Of a DNA stretch of 32,798 nt, positions 1 through 11,800 are shown one piece after another. Origin of the DNA: Chrysophaeum taylorii (taxonomy: Eukaryota; Sar; Pelagophyceae; Pelagomonadales; Pelagomonadaceae); assembly GCA_029834535.1 (NCBI GenBank), contig JAQMWT010000279.1, forward strand, positions 1 through 32,798, written 5' to 3'. Within the stretch, counting starts at the first letter, position 1; each line of letters begins with the position of its first letter. The translations under genes and the position numbers were made by a program. A model generated the notes under the pieces. That model had not been told where the DNA came from, did no database searches, and was given only the letters and a program-made list of their open reading frames with translations.

Positions 1-216
1 GTCCAGCCCTCGAGCAAGAATATACCACGTGACCACAGCTTCTCTTGCGGCCAGATCCAGGGACTCGCTAGGTTCGGGTAACTCGCTAGCCTCGTAGCAA
101 TGAGCCGGGCGTTGAAGGGAGGAGGCTCCTGGGCGTTACGTCGCGCTGATAGGGCCCGCGCGGCGCACGTGTAGGGGCTTGGCGCCTAAGTGTTGTTATG
201 CCCCGGTGCACACGTA

Positions 217-354
217 ACAGAAAACTTTCAAGCACGTTGACAGAAATGTTACGATGTAACCATATTCTATCATTCCTGTCGTATTTGACAGGAATGTGAT
301 CGAATACTCGGGTACTCAGTAACATTTCTGTCTAACGCGCTTGAAAGTTTCTGT
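217..354. repeat. Long nested foldback (MITE-like) inverted repeat
   Basis: Two 36-nt arms at 217-252 and 319-354 are reverse complements apart from one substitution and a one-base indel in each arm. Between them sits a second perfect stem, CATTCCTGTC at 271-280 with GACAGGAATG at 287-296 around a 6-nt loop. The sequence linking the two stems is also partly complementary (TATTCTATC against TATTCGATC). The whole 138 bp can therefore fold into one long hairpin. It contains no ORF. I see no clear target-site duplication at the edges. A small non-autonomous foldback element fits best; a structured RNA or regulatory cruciform is the alternative. Confidence 0.7.
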
Positions 355-1634
355 CGTTCTCCGAGGCTCGAGGCCGCCTAACAGCGACCCCTTCGCTCGT
401 TGATCTCCAAAGCCACAAGCTCCAGGGGCTCACATGAGGATACCCTCGAGGATACGGAGAGCTTTCCCGTGGTGCCAGTGCACCTTGCCGCGCTTCGTGC
501 CGGCGATCTTGGTTATACTAGTACAAAATTCGGCTTCGGTTACTCGGGCCGCACCCTCCCTCCCGCCCAAGGACACCGATGAGAAAAGCGCAAGCGCCCC
601 TTCCTCACCGAATCGGTCGCAAGAGCGCAGGCGGTTGGAAGCTACACTACGCTACACTCGCGGCGACGTGTTCTCCGCGCGGGTTGAGGTCTGCCGCACG
701 TGCTCTCGGGTTCCTCGATCCGGATCAGCACCCAAGAGGAGGGCGACAAGGAAGCCCTGCACGTCGGACGCCGCCGCAACCGACCGTCGGCGAGACGCGC
801 GAGCAGCAAGCCGCAACAACACCGAGAGCGCGCGAGAGCGCGTGCTCGGACGCGCGACCACGAGCTGCGGTCGATGTCGGCGGCGGGTCGCCGAGCCCTC
901 GACCGTCGCGCGAACCGCGCGTCGGTGGTCGACGGGTTGGTACGCCCAACATCGACGGGACCCACAACGCTCCGAAACACTTCGCCTGCTCCTCGCCGCC
1001 CGCGCAGGCAGCGGCCGCGCAGAATTCGGGCTTCTCGGACGTCGTCGCGCGAAGGCCTTCGGCGCGGCCGCCCGGTCGCGCCGCCCGGCATTGGCCAGAG
1101 CTGGCGACGTCGGGGCGCGCGGCGGCCCTCGGCGGTCGCCCGCCCCGGGGTGGTCGGGCGCCTCGACGCGGACCGAGGGGCTGAGGACGCGATACCTCGG
1201 ATTCCGAAAAGTTGGGACGGCTTCCGTTTAGCGGGACGGGTTCGCCCCGCGGGAGGACGGGTAAGGCTTCGCGGCGACAAGTAGACCCGGGTGATACGCT
1301 CTAGGTATACTAATAATAATACTTTTCGTACACAAAATCTTCTTATATCACCATCATCATATCCGTCTTTTCGTTCAACGAGAGACGACCCTGTGCGGCC
1401 AAGCCGCGGGAGCTGCCTGCCCCAGCAGGGAGCAGCTCGATAGTAGCCGGCGTTTCTGACGGCCTACAACACACACCTCCTAGCACGGCCACCCGTTGCT
1501 ATCGCGTTGTTCCGTTGGTCCCTTGTGTGCCGTTGGGATCTCGAGCTTTTGTCTTCTTACTTATAAAGCCGTTGTTAACGAACGCCACGAGCAAGATGAA
1601 AAGAAAAGCATCATCATTTCGAAATCTTGCCGTT

Positions 1635-1636
<2 letters not shown>

Positions 1637-1668
<32 letters not shown>
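1637..1668. repeat. (TC)16 microsatellite
   Basis: Uninterrupted TC dinucleotide tract. It lies in a region without a convincing gene and accounts for the LS-repeat and RE-repeat peptides that appear in overlapping frames. Confidence 0.95.
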
Positions 1669-1671
<3 letters not shown>

Positions 1672-1965
1672 GGTTTCTTCTCATGAAGCCGTTGAACGGC
1701 TTAAGTAAGATGCAGCAACGCTTTGCCACGCGATCGATCATCTGAAAGGTTTCGGGCGTGCTACACAGTAGAGCAGAGGGGGAATCGGGGTTTCCTCCCC
1801 AAATCCCGACGACACGAACCAGAGATGGATGCCTCAGGATGTCCGGGTTCTGATTGGAATACCCACTTTTTCGTTTACAGTGTGAGGACGTAGTTCACTA
1901 TCAGGAGCCCTCCTGACCTTGTAGGCTCAAATGGATTAAAATTATTTTTGCGCAAATGGGGACAC

Positions 1966-2113
1966 GGCAGAAAAGGGAGCAAAGGTCGAGAAAAAAGGAA
2001 ACACAGAGAAGAAGAAGTGAGGACAGCAAAATAGGAAGAGGAAACAGAGAGCAAAAATATAAGGAGGGCGAAAAAGGTAAAGGCAGAAACGGGGAAAAGA
2101 CAAAAGAATGAGA
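1966..2113. repeat. Polypurine-rich strand segment
   Basis: For about 150 nt the plus strand is almost entirely A and G (runs such as GAGAAAAAAGGAAA), with only scattered pyrimidines. The complementary strand gives Phe/Leu/Ser-rich hydrophobic open frames that are composition artefacts, not genes. Such asymmetry can form triplex DNA or be a decayed microsatellite; no function can be assigned. Confidence 0.6.
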
Positions 2114-2354
2114 TAGATTTGACTTGGTAGGGGCTTTCCCTTTCCTTGTAGAACACTCGGTGCGCACACTGAGTAGCCAACCGGCTTGCTCTCACGGTGT
2201 CTCACACATCACAGCCGTAGTTGGATGCGGGACGTTAGTAGAGGCAGCACCACACTTGCGTCGTCTCGGACAATGGACGTCGCGAGGAAGACGACACGTG
2301 TCATCAGCATCAAGAGCACAAGGATGGCGACAAGCTCAGACGGCCGCGCACGAA

Positions 2355-2391
2355 GTTAGTTAGTTAGATAGTTAGTTAGTTCGTTAGTTAA
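2355..2391. repeat. GTTA tetranucleotide repeat
   Basis: Imperfect GTTA/TTAG tandem repeat interrupted by ATA and TCG. It is too short and too irregular to be telomeric sequence. Confidence 0.85.
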
Positions 2392-2829
2392 AAGCAGCGG
2401 TGCCAGGGGAGAGGAGACGAATAATAGTTGCGTCCGTAAATGAAGACGAGTCGCAGAGAAACCAACCAGTGCGGGACGGACATTTGTGGTCGCGAATGAA
2501 TACATACAAGAAAAGGGGCCACGTATCTGTGTCGCCATGAGAAGCGACTACTACTGAGCGGCGACGTCTTTCTTTCTTTCTTTCTCGGGGGGGGTTCAAG
2601 GAACAAGAGCTCAAGAAGTGTTGTAACAGTCCGGCAGGACAGAAATCGCCGCGCAAAATTAAAATGTTTCACCAATAACAACGCGCTGCAGCTCCGTCTT
2701 CCTTCGGGGAGTTTTGGGATTGTTCGCGCATTCCTTGGCCTCGGTCTGAATAAAAGGTTAAAATAATAGACGACATTCCCGGAAACACGAGTGAGTGTTT
2801 CGGTTTTCCCACAGCAAAAGACGTCGAGA

Positions 2830-5800
2830 ATGATAATGATGATGTTGCGCGTCGTCGTGGTGAGCATCTTCGCGGGCATCGGCCAGGGGCTCCCGGACAA
2901 GGTCCAATGCGGTGCGTGCGTGTTGTCGAGGCGCGAAAACAAGCGTCCCACACGCAGGCCAGGCGATCGAGGTGGGGAGTGTGCTGATGGCGGGCCTGCC
3001 CGCAGCGGCGGAGACGGAATTTGATTTCGCGACAATCAAGCTGAGCCGGGAGGGCGAGGCAATCGAGTGCGGGGGGACCTACGTGCCGGGCGAGAGGATC
3101 GACGCGACGCTCGTTGCGGCCGCCGGGACGCGGTGGCTTTTCGACCTCGAGAACGGCACGTTCTCGGGAGCCAGCGCGTCGTGCGGCGGTAGGAGGTCAG
3201 AAGGCGCTTCGACCTTTGTCGCACCCTTTTCCTCGTCCTCCTCAACAAGCCTGCGCCTGCGGCTGCGGGCGGGCTTCGCGAGCTCCTACGGTGTCGTCAC
3301 CGTGACGGAAGACTGCGTCATCTACGCCGCGGGGGCGACGGCCCCCCCGACGACGGCGACGGCAGCCCCGACGACGGCGGCGCCGTCGACGGTCGCTGCC
3401 CGCCGGTACGAAACGGACGTTCTGGTTGTTGGTGCCGGGCTTGCTGGCGTGACGGCGGCCTGGGCCGCGCGCCAGGCCGATCCGGATGCCAACGTGACGA
3501 TTCTCGCGGCATCGCTGAGCGACGTCACGACGGCTTATTCGGGCGGCTGGCTCTGGCTGCCCAACAACGGGTTAGGAGGAGGAGGAGAAGAAGAAGAAGA
3601 CCCGATGGAGGAATTCGTCGCGCACGTTGCGGGGATCGCGTTTCCGTCGTCAGAAGAGGCCCCGGCTTGGGCACGCGAGAACCTCGCTGCTTTCTGGGAG
3701 TTTTCGCCGCGAGCGATGGAGGATCTCCGCGAGGTCGTCGATTGGACGCTTCAGCATGATTTGGCGGGCGAAGCGTTTCCCGACTACTACGGCGGGGAGA
3801 GCACCTCGTACCCGAACAACACGATGCCCCGGGGCCGCGTCGTGCGCGCGACCAGCAAGGACGATGGGACCAGCCCGCTCTCGGGCGCGGAACTGCTCGC
3901 GTTGATTCGCGACGCGGCCGACGCGTCCCTCGTGCTCGAAGGATACCTCGCCGTCGACGTCATCCAAGAACCCGACGGCTCTACCACGGTCGCCGCCCGG
4001 TCGACCGATAAAGAAAACCAAGAAGTTTTGGTATCCGCCGCGCGGGGAGTTGTCTTCGCCACCGGCGGCAGAATCCGGCGCGGCGACGGCGAAAAGAGTT
4101 ACGGCTTGGATGCCTCGGTCGTCGGGTCGTGCTCGTCGCCAGACTCTACCGGGGCTGCCATGGACGCCGTGGCCGCATTGGATGGGGTCGAAATCGCGAG
4201 CAAGGGCAACGCTTGGCAGTACGAGGTCGATAGTGCCGGGACTGCCCAGTGGTTCTTGTGGTACGGCCAGCCCGGCGGCGACTTTATCGTCGTCGACGGC
4301 AACGGCGACCGCGTCTACGACGAGAGCCTCTCCTACAACCAGCGCGCCGAATTCCACGTTACCCGGCGAGTTGTGGACGGCGAGTCTGTTGTCGAGGACA
4401 ACCCCGCCTGGTCCCAGCTCTACCTCGTCTACGGCGATGGCGCGAAGACGACCTATTCGGGTTCGATCGACGCCGTCGACGAGGTAGCAACGAATATCGA
4501 CGGCGCCAAAACCGCCGTGGAGGCGGCACCCTGGTTTCAGGGAGGCACCCTTTCCGAGACCTTTGAAGATAATCTGCGGGCGTCGATCGAGGCCTTCAAC
4601 GCCGCGGCATCTGGCGACGGGATAGATCCGTTCGGCCGCGGCGTTCCGGGCACCGAAGGATACGACTCGTCCATCGCGTGGTGGCAATTTGGATTGGCGA
4701 CGGCCGGCAAGTTTCCGATACAAGAGATCGGCTACGGGGGCAACCCGCTGACCCAGCCCTTTGCAAATGACCCGATGATGATGATGATATACGTGCGCCC
4801 GCTGAACTACGGCGCGATCGACACGAAGATGGGTCCGAGGACTGACGCGAGCCAGCGCGTCGTCGGCACGCACAACGTCTACGCGGCGGGCAACGCTGCT
4901 GCGTCGCCCTTCGGCCAGGCGTACGCCGCGCCCGGCAACACGCTTGGATTCGCGCTCGTTTCGGGCTACGTCGCCGGCACAAACGCGGCGGCAGAGTACG
5001 TTCTCGAGTGGACGGGAGTTCCTTTCGAGGTACGCGCCGGCCGAAGAACGCTTCCAAAGTCCTCGGAAAACCAAGTCCTGCAGCTTGTTGTGGTCGTCGT
5101 CCAAGACGACGACTCCTCCTCTTCGATCGTCGTCGCGCGCTCCTATGGCGGACATCCGTGGGAGGGTCTCATGCCGCGACCCCTCGACGTAGAATGCGAT
5201 ATCGTCTGTTCGGCTCTGGTGCCCGAGGGGACTTGGCTCCTGGGATTCGAGAGAGAAGAAGAAGAAGAAGAAGAGGCACCGGCGGCGGCGGCGGCGGCTT
5301 CGCGGTTCCTCGCGCAGGCCACGTTCGGGCCGACCACCGAGGCCATCGACACCTTCGTCGACGAGTACGGGAGCGACCCCGAGAGCTGGATCCGCGACCA
5401 GATGACGGTCGTCCCGGCGTCGCTGCACCGCGACTACTTTCGCGAACGCGCGTACCCCCTGATGACGGAGACCTGCAACGGCGAGGCCGGCACGGACGAG
5501 ACGCTCGGCGCGCGGTACTCGTGGTACTACGGCACGTCCTTCTCTTCGCATTCCCAGCTCGACGTACCGTACGAGCCAGAGAACGGCAAGGGTATGGTCT
5601 TCGCGAACCTCGCGCTCGGGGCACGAGACCAGCTCCGCCAGCGCGTCGCCTGGGCCCTCTCGCACATCTACGTCGTGAGCGTCGAGGACGTGCCCGAGGC
5701 CCGGGACGAGATCGAGGTGTGGCTAGAGTACTACGATATCTTCGTGCGCCACGCCTTTGGGAATCTCCGAGATGTCCTTCGCGACGTTTCGTTCTCCCCG

Positions 5801-8800
5801 ATGATGGCGCACTACTTGACTTACCTCGGGTCCGCCCAGTACGACGGCAACGACGGGTTCCCAGACGAGAACTACGCCCGCGAGTTCATGCAGTTGTTTA
5901 CGGTCGGCCTCCGCGACCTCAACCGCAACGGCACCTTTACGGGCCTCGAGACCTACGCGAGCGACGACATCCTCACGGGAGCTCGTCTCTGGACGGGCTT
6001 CGATGCGCCACCGCTCAGGTCCAACGTGGAAGCTTTGCGTCCGGACAATTATATAGACGATCTCGCGGTTTACCCCGAACGCCGCGATCCCTTTCCCAAG
6101 GCCAATCTCTACGGCGGGTACATAGGCGACCGCCGCCCGCTCTGCAAATACAACAACCCGCTCGGCGCTGGGGCGGCCTTCGAGTACCTCGGTACCACTC
6201 TCTCGAGGAGTGTGTCGTCGTCGTCGACCCTCGTTCTCGACGACGAAAAATACGACGGTCCGCTGGCCGCGCTCTACGCCGCGCTCTGCGGTGAGAAGAT
6301 TGATGGCACGTGCTCCTTCCCCGAGAAGAAGAAGACCGTGATGCTGAGCGAATCATTAATAACTCCCGAATCTTTCAACGCGACCACCGTCGCGATCCGC
6401 GACGACGACGACGGAAAGATCGCGGCCGTCTACAAATACGTCCCAGCGCCGTGCGTGAATATGGCCTTTTTCGACGACGCTATCCAGGCGACAGACTACC
6501 AGGGCCGGTCAATTTGCGCCGACCCCGAAGCACCCTTCTGGCACCAAGAACTCCTCGTCTCCCCGAGCATCGACCGGACCTGTGCCGTCAAGGTCCAGGT
6601 CCACAAGCTGGGCGCCGTCAACATCGTTCACGAGCCATCCAGCTCCTGGATTCGGGCTTGGGAGCTCTCCCTCGACAGCGACCGACTCTTCCGCGTCCCC
6701 TGGGCAAACGGCGACCATCCGACGGCCGAGTCGGGCTGCGACGGCTGCGCGACGAGAGGCGTCACCTGTCTCTGCAGCACGACCGTCTCCGTCGCGGCGG
6801 CATTTTTGGACGAAATCCCCTCCAGGGAGGAAGTTTTGGCGACGCTCTTCATCGGATCGCCCGTCGGCGATCCCAGTAGCAACGAAGAAGCTTACGCGCA
6901 TTACGGCACGGTCGGCGGCGTCGCGGCGTACGCGACTAAGACGACGGGCGTCCTAGACGAGGATGCGATCTTCGTGGTCGAGAACGAGGTCGGGACCCCG
7001 ATCTTTTTGACCAACAAGGTGTCGACGGTGCATCTGGACGCTGGGTTTTCTTTCCGCAACGCGCCGCACTTCGTGCCGTTCGCCGTCGAGGCTCCTTCGA
7101 AGCACGAGGTCGTCGCGGAAACGGAAGCGCTGATTGACCATCTCTTCGAGCACCACAACACGGCCCCGTTTTTGGCCAAGCTTCTTATTCAGCGCTTCGT
7201 CACATCCAACCCGTCGCCCCGGTACGTCGAGGCTGTTGCAGACGCGTTTCGCGCGGGCGAATATTACGGCGGCGGCGGCGGCCAGACTTATTACTCTGGC
7301 GAGTACGGCGACCTCGGCGCGACGATAGCCGCGATCCTTCTTGACCGCGAGGCCAGGTCGCCGGCGGTCCTCGCCGATCCTACCTACGGTCGCCTGAGGG
7401 AGCCGTTGGTCAAGGTGCTCCACTTCATGCGCGCGATGGAGTTCGAGTCGACGGACGGCCGCGAGGTCGAATTCGAAGGCCTCGCCGCCCGTATCGGTCA
7501 GATGGTCCACGAGGCGCCGTCCGTCTTCAGCTTTTATTATCCCGACTACTCGCCGCCGGGCGTCGTGGGCGACAAGATGTTGGTCGCTCCCGAGGCCCAG
7601 GTCATGACCGGGACGAACCTCATCGGTTTCGCAAACGGCTTGCATTCGATGATTAAATACGGGCTGACCCGGTGCAACCAGGGCTTTGGCGGCGGCACCG
7701 GGTCTTGCGCCTGGCCGGCGGATGGCGGTCTCATGTTCGCACCAACGACCGATCAAGCCCTCGATATTGTCGACGAGCTCGACGTGCTGCTTACGGACGG
7801 CAGACTTTCGAACGCGAGCAAGCGGACAATTGCCAACGCGATCGCGAGCGAGACGACGCCGGCCAACGGCCTCAAGAAGGCGCAGGAACTCTTCGTCCTG
7901 ACGCCCGAATTCCACGCGACGAACATACACGTCCCCGGACGACCGCGCGACGAGACTCCGCCCGAAGCACCGAGCTCGGCAAAGTTCAAGGCGGTGGTCA
8001 TGCTCTTCCTGTACGGTGGCGAGGATTCCTACACCGTCCTAACGCCCCACTCGCAATGCGAGTATCAAAACCGCCTCGCGGGTCAGTACCGAGACTACCG
8101 CGGACCCGTCGCCGACATGCCCTTTGACGTGACCGACGACTACCTCCTCGTCGAGCCCCGGCCCGATACTCAGCCCTGCGAGGTGTTCGGCATGCATCCC
8201 TCCCTCCAGAACGTGCACGACATGTACCAGCAAGGGGAAGCATCCTGGTTTGCGAACATCGGACCCCTGGTGGAGCCCATCACCGTCGAAGAGTTGCGGG
8301 CCGGTACCAAGCGGACTCCGCCGTCGGTCGGCGCGCACGACGTCCAGCAACGCATCGCTCAGTCGGTCCACTCCGACAACATGAACGCGCGAGGCGTCAT
8401 GGGGCGCATCCTCAACGCAATCAACATCTTCCGGCGTCGTCGTCTTCTTCGCGTGACACACGACCCGTTTTATTTTTTGTGCTGCGCAGGTTCTTGCGGA
8501 CCCCACGGGTTCGAGCAAGCTGAACGCCGTCGGCTTCTCTCTGGACGGGAGTCCCAAGGCGCTAGAAGGCAGCGGTGCCGCCGACATCGTGGATCTGAAC
8601 TCGCTCGGGTTTTCGCGCCTCGTCGACTACGACAAGCTCAAGGCCGACATAGACGCGCTTACGGACCCGGTGTCGCAGTCCATCTTCGCAGAGACCTACG
8701 CGAGTTTGCTCGGCCCCGCCATCGCCAACGCAGAGGAGATTGCGCACATATTCGAAGACGACCAAGGTCTCACGGCGGAATTTGGCGACGCGCGCCTTTC

Positions 8801-11800
8801 GCAGCGCTTTAAGGACATCGCGAGGATCATCAACAAGCGCGAGGCCTTTGGGTACGAGCGCGCGGCCTTCTTCGTGTCGATCGGCGGCTTCGACACGCAC
8901 GGCACCCTCGAGAGGCTTCCGGGCATGCTTACGGAAATCGACGACGCTCTGGGCTCGTTTGTGGAAGAGATGAGAGCCCAGGGTGTTTTTGATGACGTGG
9001 CCGTGGCTACCATGAGCGACTTCGGACGGACGCTGACCTGGAACGGCCAAGGCACGGACCACGGCTGGGGCGGGCACCACTTGATCGTCAGCGGCGGCCT
9101 CAACGGGTCGCAGATCCACGGGCACTACCCGAAGACTCTCGGGCCGGACGGCGACATGAACATAAACTCGGGTCGCGGCGTCATCATTCCGACGACACCC
9201 TGGGAGTCCATGTGGGCGCCGTTGGCCAAGTTCATGGGCGTGGTCGACGAGGATATGGATTACGTCATCCCAAACATCAGAAACTTTCCAGACGTCCTCG
9301 GCCTCTCGGACGTCTTCGAAGTTGGGCCCACGCGCGCGCCGACGCTGATTCCGACGCCAGCGCCGTCAGTATCTCCTGCGCCATCGAGCGAACCGTCGCC
9401 TGTGCCAACCAGCGACCCGTCGCCCGCGCCGTCGCCCGTCCCGACGATCTCGTCGCTCCCGACGCCGGTACCGACGAGTCTACCCACGATGGCACCGACG
9501 ATCTCGCGTCCCCCGACGACGTCGCAGCCTTCTGTATCACCTCATCCGACACCGCATCCGACACATTCAAAGGCACCCACAATGGCACCGGTATGTGCGG
9601 GCGTGCCCGGCGTGCGCGAGTACGATGCCGGCGAGCTGCACTGCGTACCGATCGGCGATGGCCAGATTGTTGACGTTCTCGCCGTATCCGGAGGGCTTCG
9701 GACGTGTAGCAGATTCGACGAAAACAGCTGTCCCGTCGGCTTCGATATCTGGGTGCCGAAAAGCTACCAACACGCGAAGGCCGTGATCGATGCCGTCGAC
9801 AGGAAATTCACCTACGTGGTTGGCGTCTATCGCGAGGAGAATGGCTGCGGTGGATGCACGCAATGGGCCATGAACTCTGAGGCACAAGCGACGTACGAGG
9901 CGGAGGCCAAGGGGAACCGCGGGTGGAAAAGTATTGCGGGGGAGCCGTGGTTCATGCGGGAGACGACCTACAACGAGCCAAACGGGAATTATCGAGGCGA
10001 TTGCTGGCTCACCACGAACTGGGGTGGTGGCTGGGAGGACGGTATCGGCTTCCGCATGGACGACTCTGGGTGCAACTACTGCTTCACGGACTATCTCTGT
10101 AGCACGAATCGGATTGATACTGGCGGGCCGACAGGTCTCCCGACGTCCTTGCCGTCTTCGCTCCCAACTATATCCGCCCGGCCGTCGTCTGAGCCGACGA
10201 CGGCCAAACCCAGTCCAGTTCCGATCCCAGCCCCTTCGTTTTCCCCTTCGATCTCTCCTATGCCTTCAAGCGTGCCCTCGCCGAAGCCGACGATCGCGTC
10301 TGTATGCAGGGGGCAGGAGGGCAACTTCGAGTACGGCGAGCACACCCTGCACTGCCTCGAGGTTAACGACGAGATCGTCAACGTTCTGGCCATCACGAAC
10401 GGCGAACGGACCTGTAAGCGCACCGATGCAAACTCCTGCCCCGACGGCTTCGACGTCTGGGTGCCACGATCTTACGATCACGCAAAGGCCGTGCGCGACC
10501 TCTTTGGTGGTAGTCCGTACACGGATCTCGTCGGCATCTATCGCGAGGAGGACGGCTGCGGCGGGTGTACGCGGCTAGCCATGAACTCCCAAGTGCAACT
10601 CGCATACGAGGCGGAGAGCAAGGAAAACGTTGGATGGAAGAGCGTCGCGGGCAATCCTTGGTTCATGCGGGAGACGACATTCAACGAGCCGAACGGCGAC
10701 TACACGGCCGATTGCTGGCTCACCACGAGATGGGGCACCGGCTGGGAGGACGATGTCGGCTTTCTCTTAAACGACGCCAATTGCTACTACTGCTTCACGA
10801 CGTATCTGTGCAGCACGAACGCTGTCGATTACGCGCCCACGTCAGCTCCAACGTCTTCGCCCGAGCCTACGATTACACCGCTACCGTCGACGCACCCGAC
10901 CGTTTCGCTCCAACCGACGACGACTATGGTGGGGCTGCTCTGCGCAGGCAACGCCTGGAGTGTGCAAACCGGCGCCTGGGCCTTTGATGATACTTGCACG
11001 GCGACGCAATATCGTCCGTACTCTGTCACGATTGCTTCGTTGCCTCCTAAGGTGTACAATTGGACCAGCCACATCGACATCAGCGTGCAGATCACGCTGT
11101 ATTCCGGCGAGATGGGCATCCTGTTCCGCGGTACCGAGTTCTCTGGTTCAGACAATGTGGGGCACCAGTACTACGCCGGCCTCGATGCTAGATATCAGAG
11201 AGTCATCCTCGGCATCATTGACGACGGGTGGCAGACACTCGCGCTCACATACCATCCAATCGTCGCTCATCAACCGCACTTGCTTCGGGTCACTGCCGTC
11301 GGGTGCGAGCTGCGCGTTGCTGTCGACGGCGTCGAGCTCATCTCGGTCTCGGACTGCACCTACGCCTACGTCTCTGGTTCCGTCGGGCTCCGCACCTGGC
11401 GGGGGGCTGGAGAATACAGGTTCCTCCAAGTCAGTGAGATCGACGCGCCAACGCCGCTTCCAACTTCCTACCCGACCGTTCGTCCCACAAAAGCCCCCAC
11501 CACGTCCAGCCCGACTGCCGCTCCGACGACCAGTGTTCCAACATCTGGACCAACCACGTCTAGACCTACCACGTCCAGGCCCACCGCTAGTCCCACACAC
11601 GCTCCGACCTTGGCTCCCGTATGCGGAAGTGTTCCAGGCGTGCGCGAATACGATGGCGGCGAGCTGCACTGCATACCGATCGGCGACGGCCAGATTGTCG
11701 ACGTCCTCACCGTATCCGGAGGGCTGCGGACGTGTAGCAGATTCGACTCAAACAGCTGTCCCGCAGGCTTTGATATATGGGTGCCGAGAAGCTACGAGCA

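Larger units (their letters stand above)
1..2829. other. Non-coding 5' region with repeats, no convincing gene
   Basis: About 2.8 kb upstream of the first large gene. The stretch 560-1290 is very GC-rich and open in several frames on both strands. Every translation there is low-complexity Arg/Ala/Pro/Ser without recognisable domains, as expected from base composition alone. The rest holds a foldback element (217-354), a (TC)16 tract, a polypurine-rich strand (about 1966-2113), a GTTA repeat and a short TTTC tract followed by eight G. A small GC-rich inverted repeat lies near 1411-1440 (GAGCTGC and GCAGCTC arms). AT-rich sequence at about 2746-2775 just before the first gene could hold its core promoter, but no single motif stands out. 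Confidence 0.6.

Noticed and set aside
434..1284. Several long overlapping open frames (up to 265 aa) on both strands
   Set aside because: They coexist in many frames of a very GC-rich block, translate to Arg/Ala/Pro/Ser low-complexity sequence and show no domain. Absence of stop codons is explained by base composition.
1875..2205. Minus-strand hydrophobic open frames resembling membrane proteins
   Set aside because: They are translations of the pyrimidine-rich complement of the polypurine stretch, in more than one frame, with no gene-like features.
2355..2391. GTTA repeat considered as an interstitial telomere
   Set aside because: The unit is a 4-mer with interruptions and does not match TTAGGG- or TTTAGGG-type telomeric repeats.
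3650..5665. 671-aa open frame on the minus strand inside the giant gene
   Set aside because: It is antisense to the FAD and DUF1800 domains, whose motifs are clear on the plus strand. G/C-ending codons leave the opposite frame open by default.
8453..8812. Continuation of the first long frame past 8452 as a C-terminus
   Set aside because: DUF1501 conservation continues in another frame from 8490, and the read-through sequence is Arg-rich and unlike the family.
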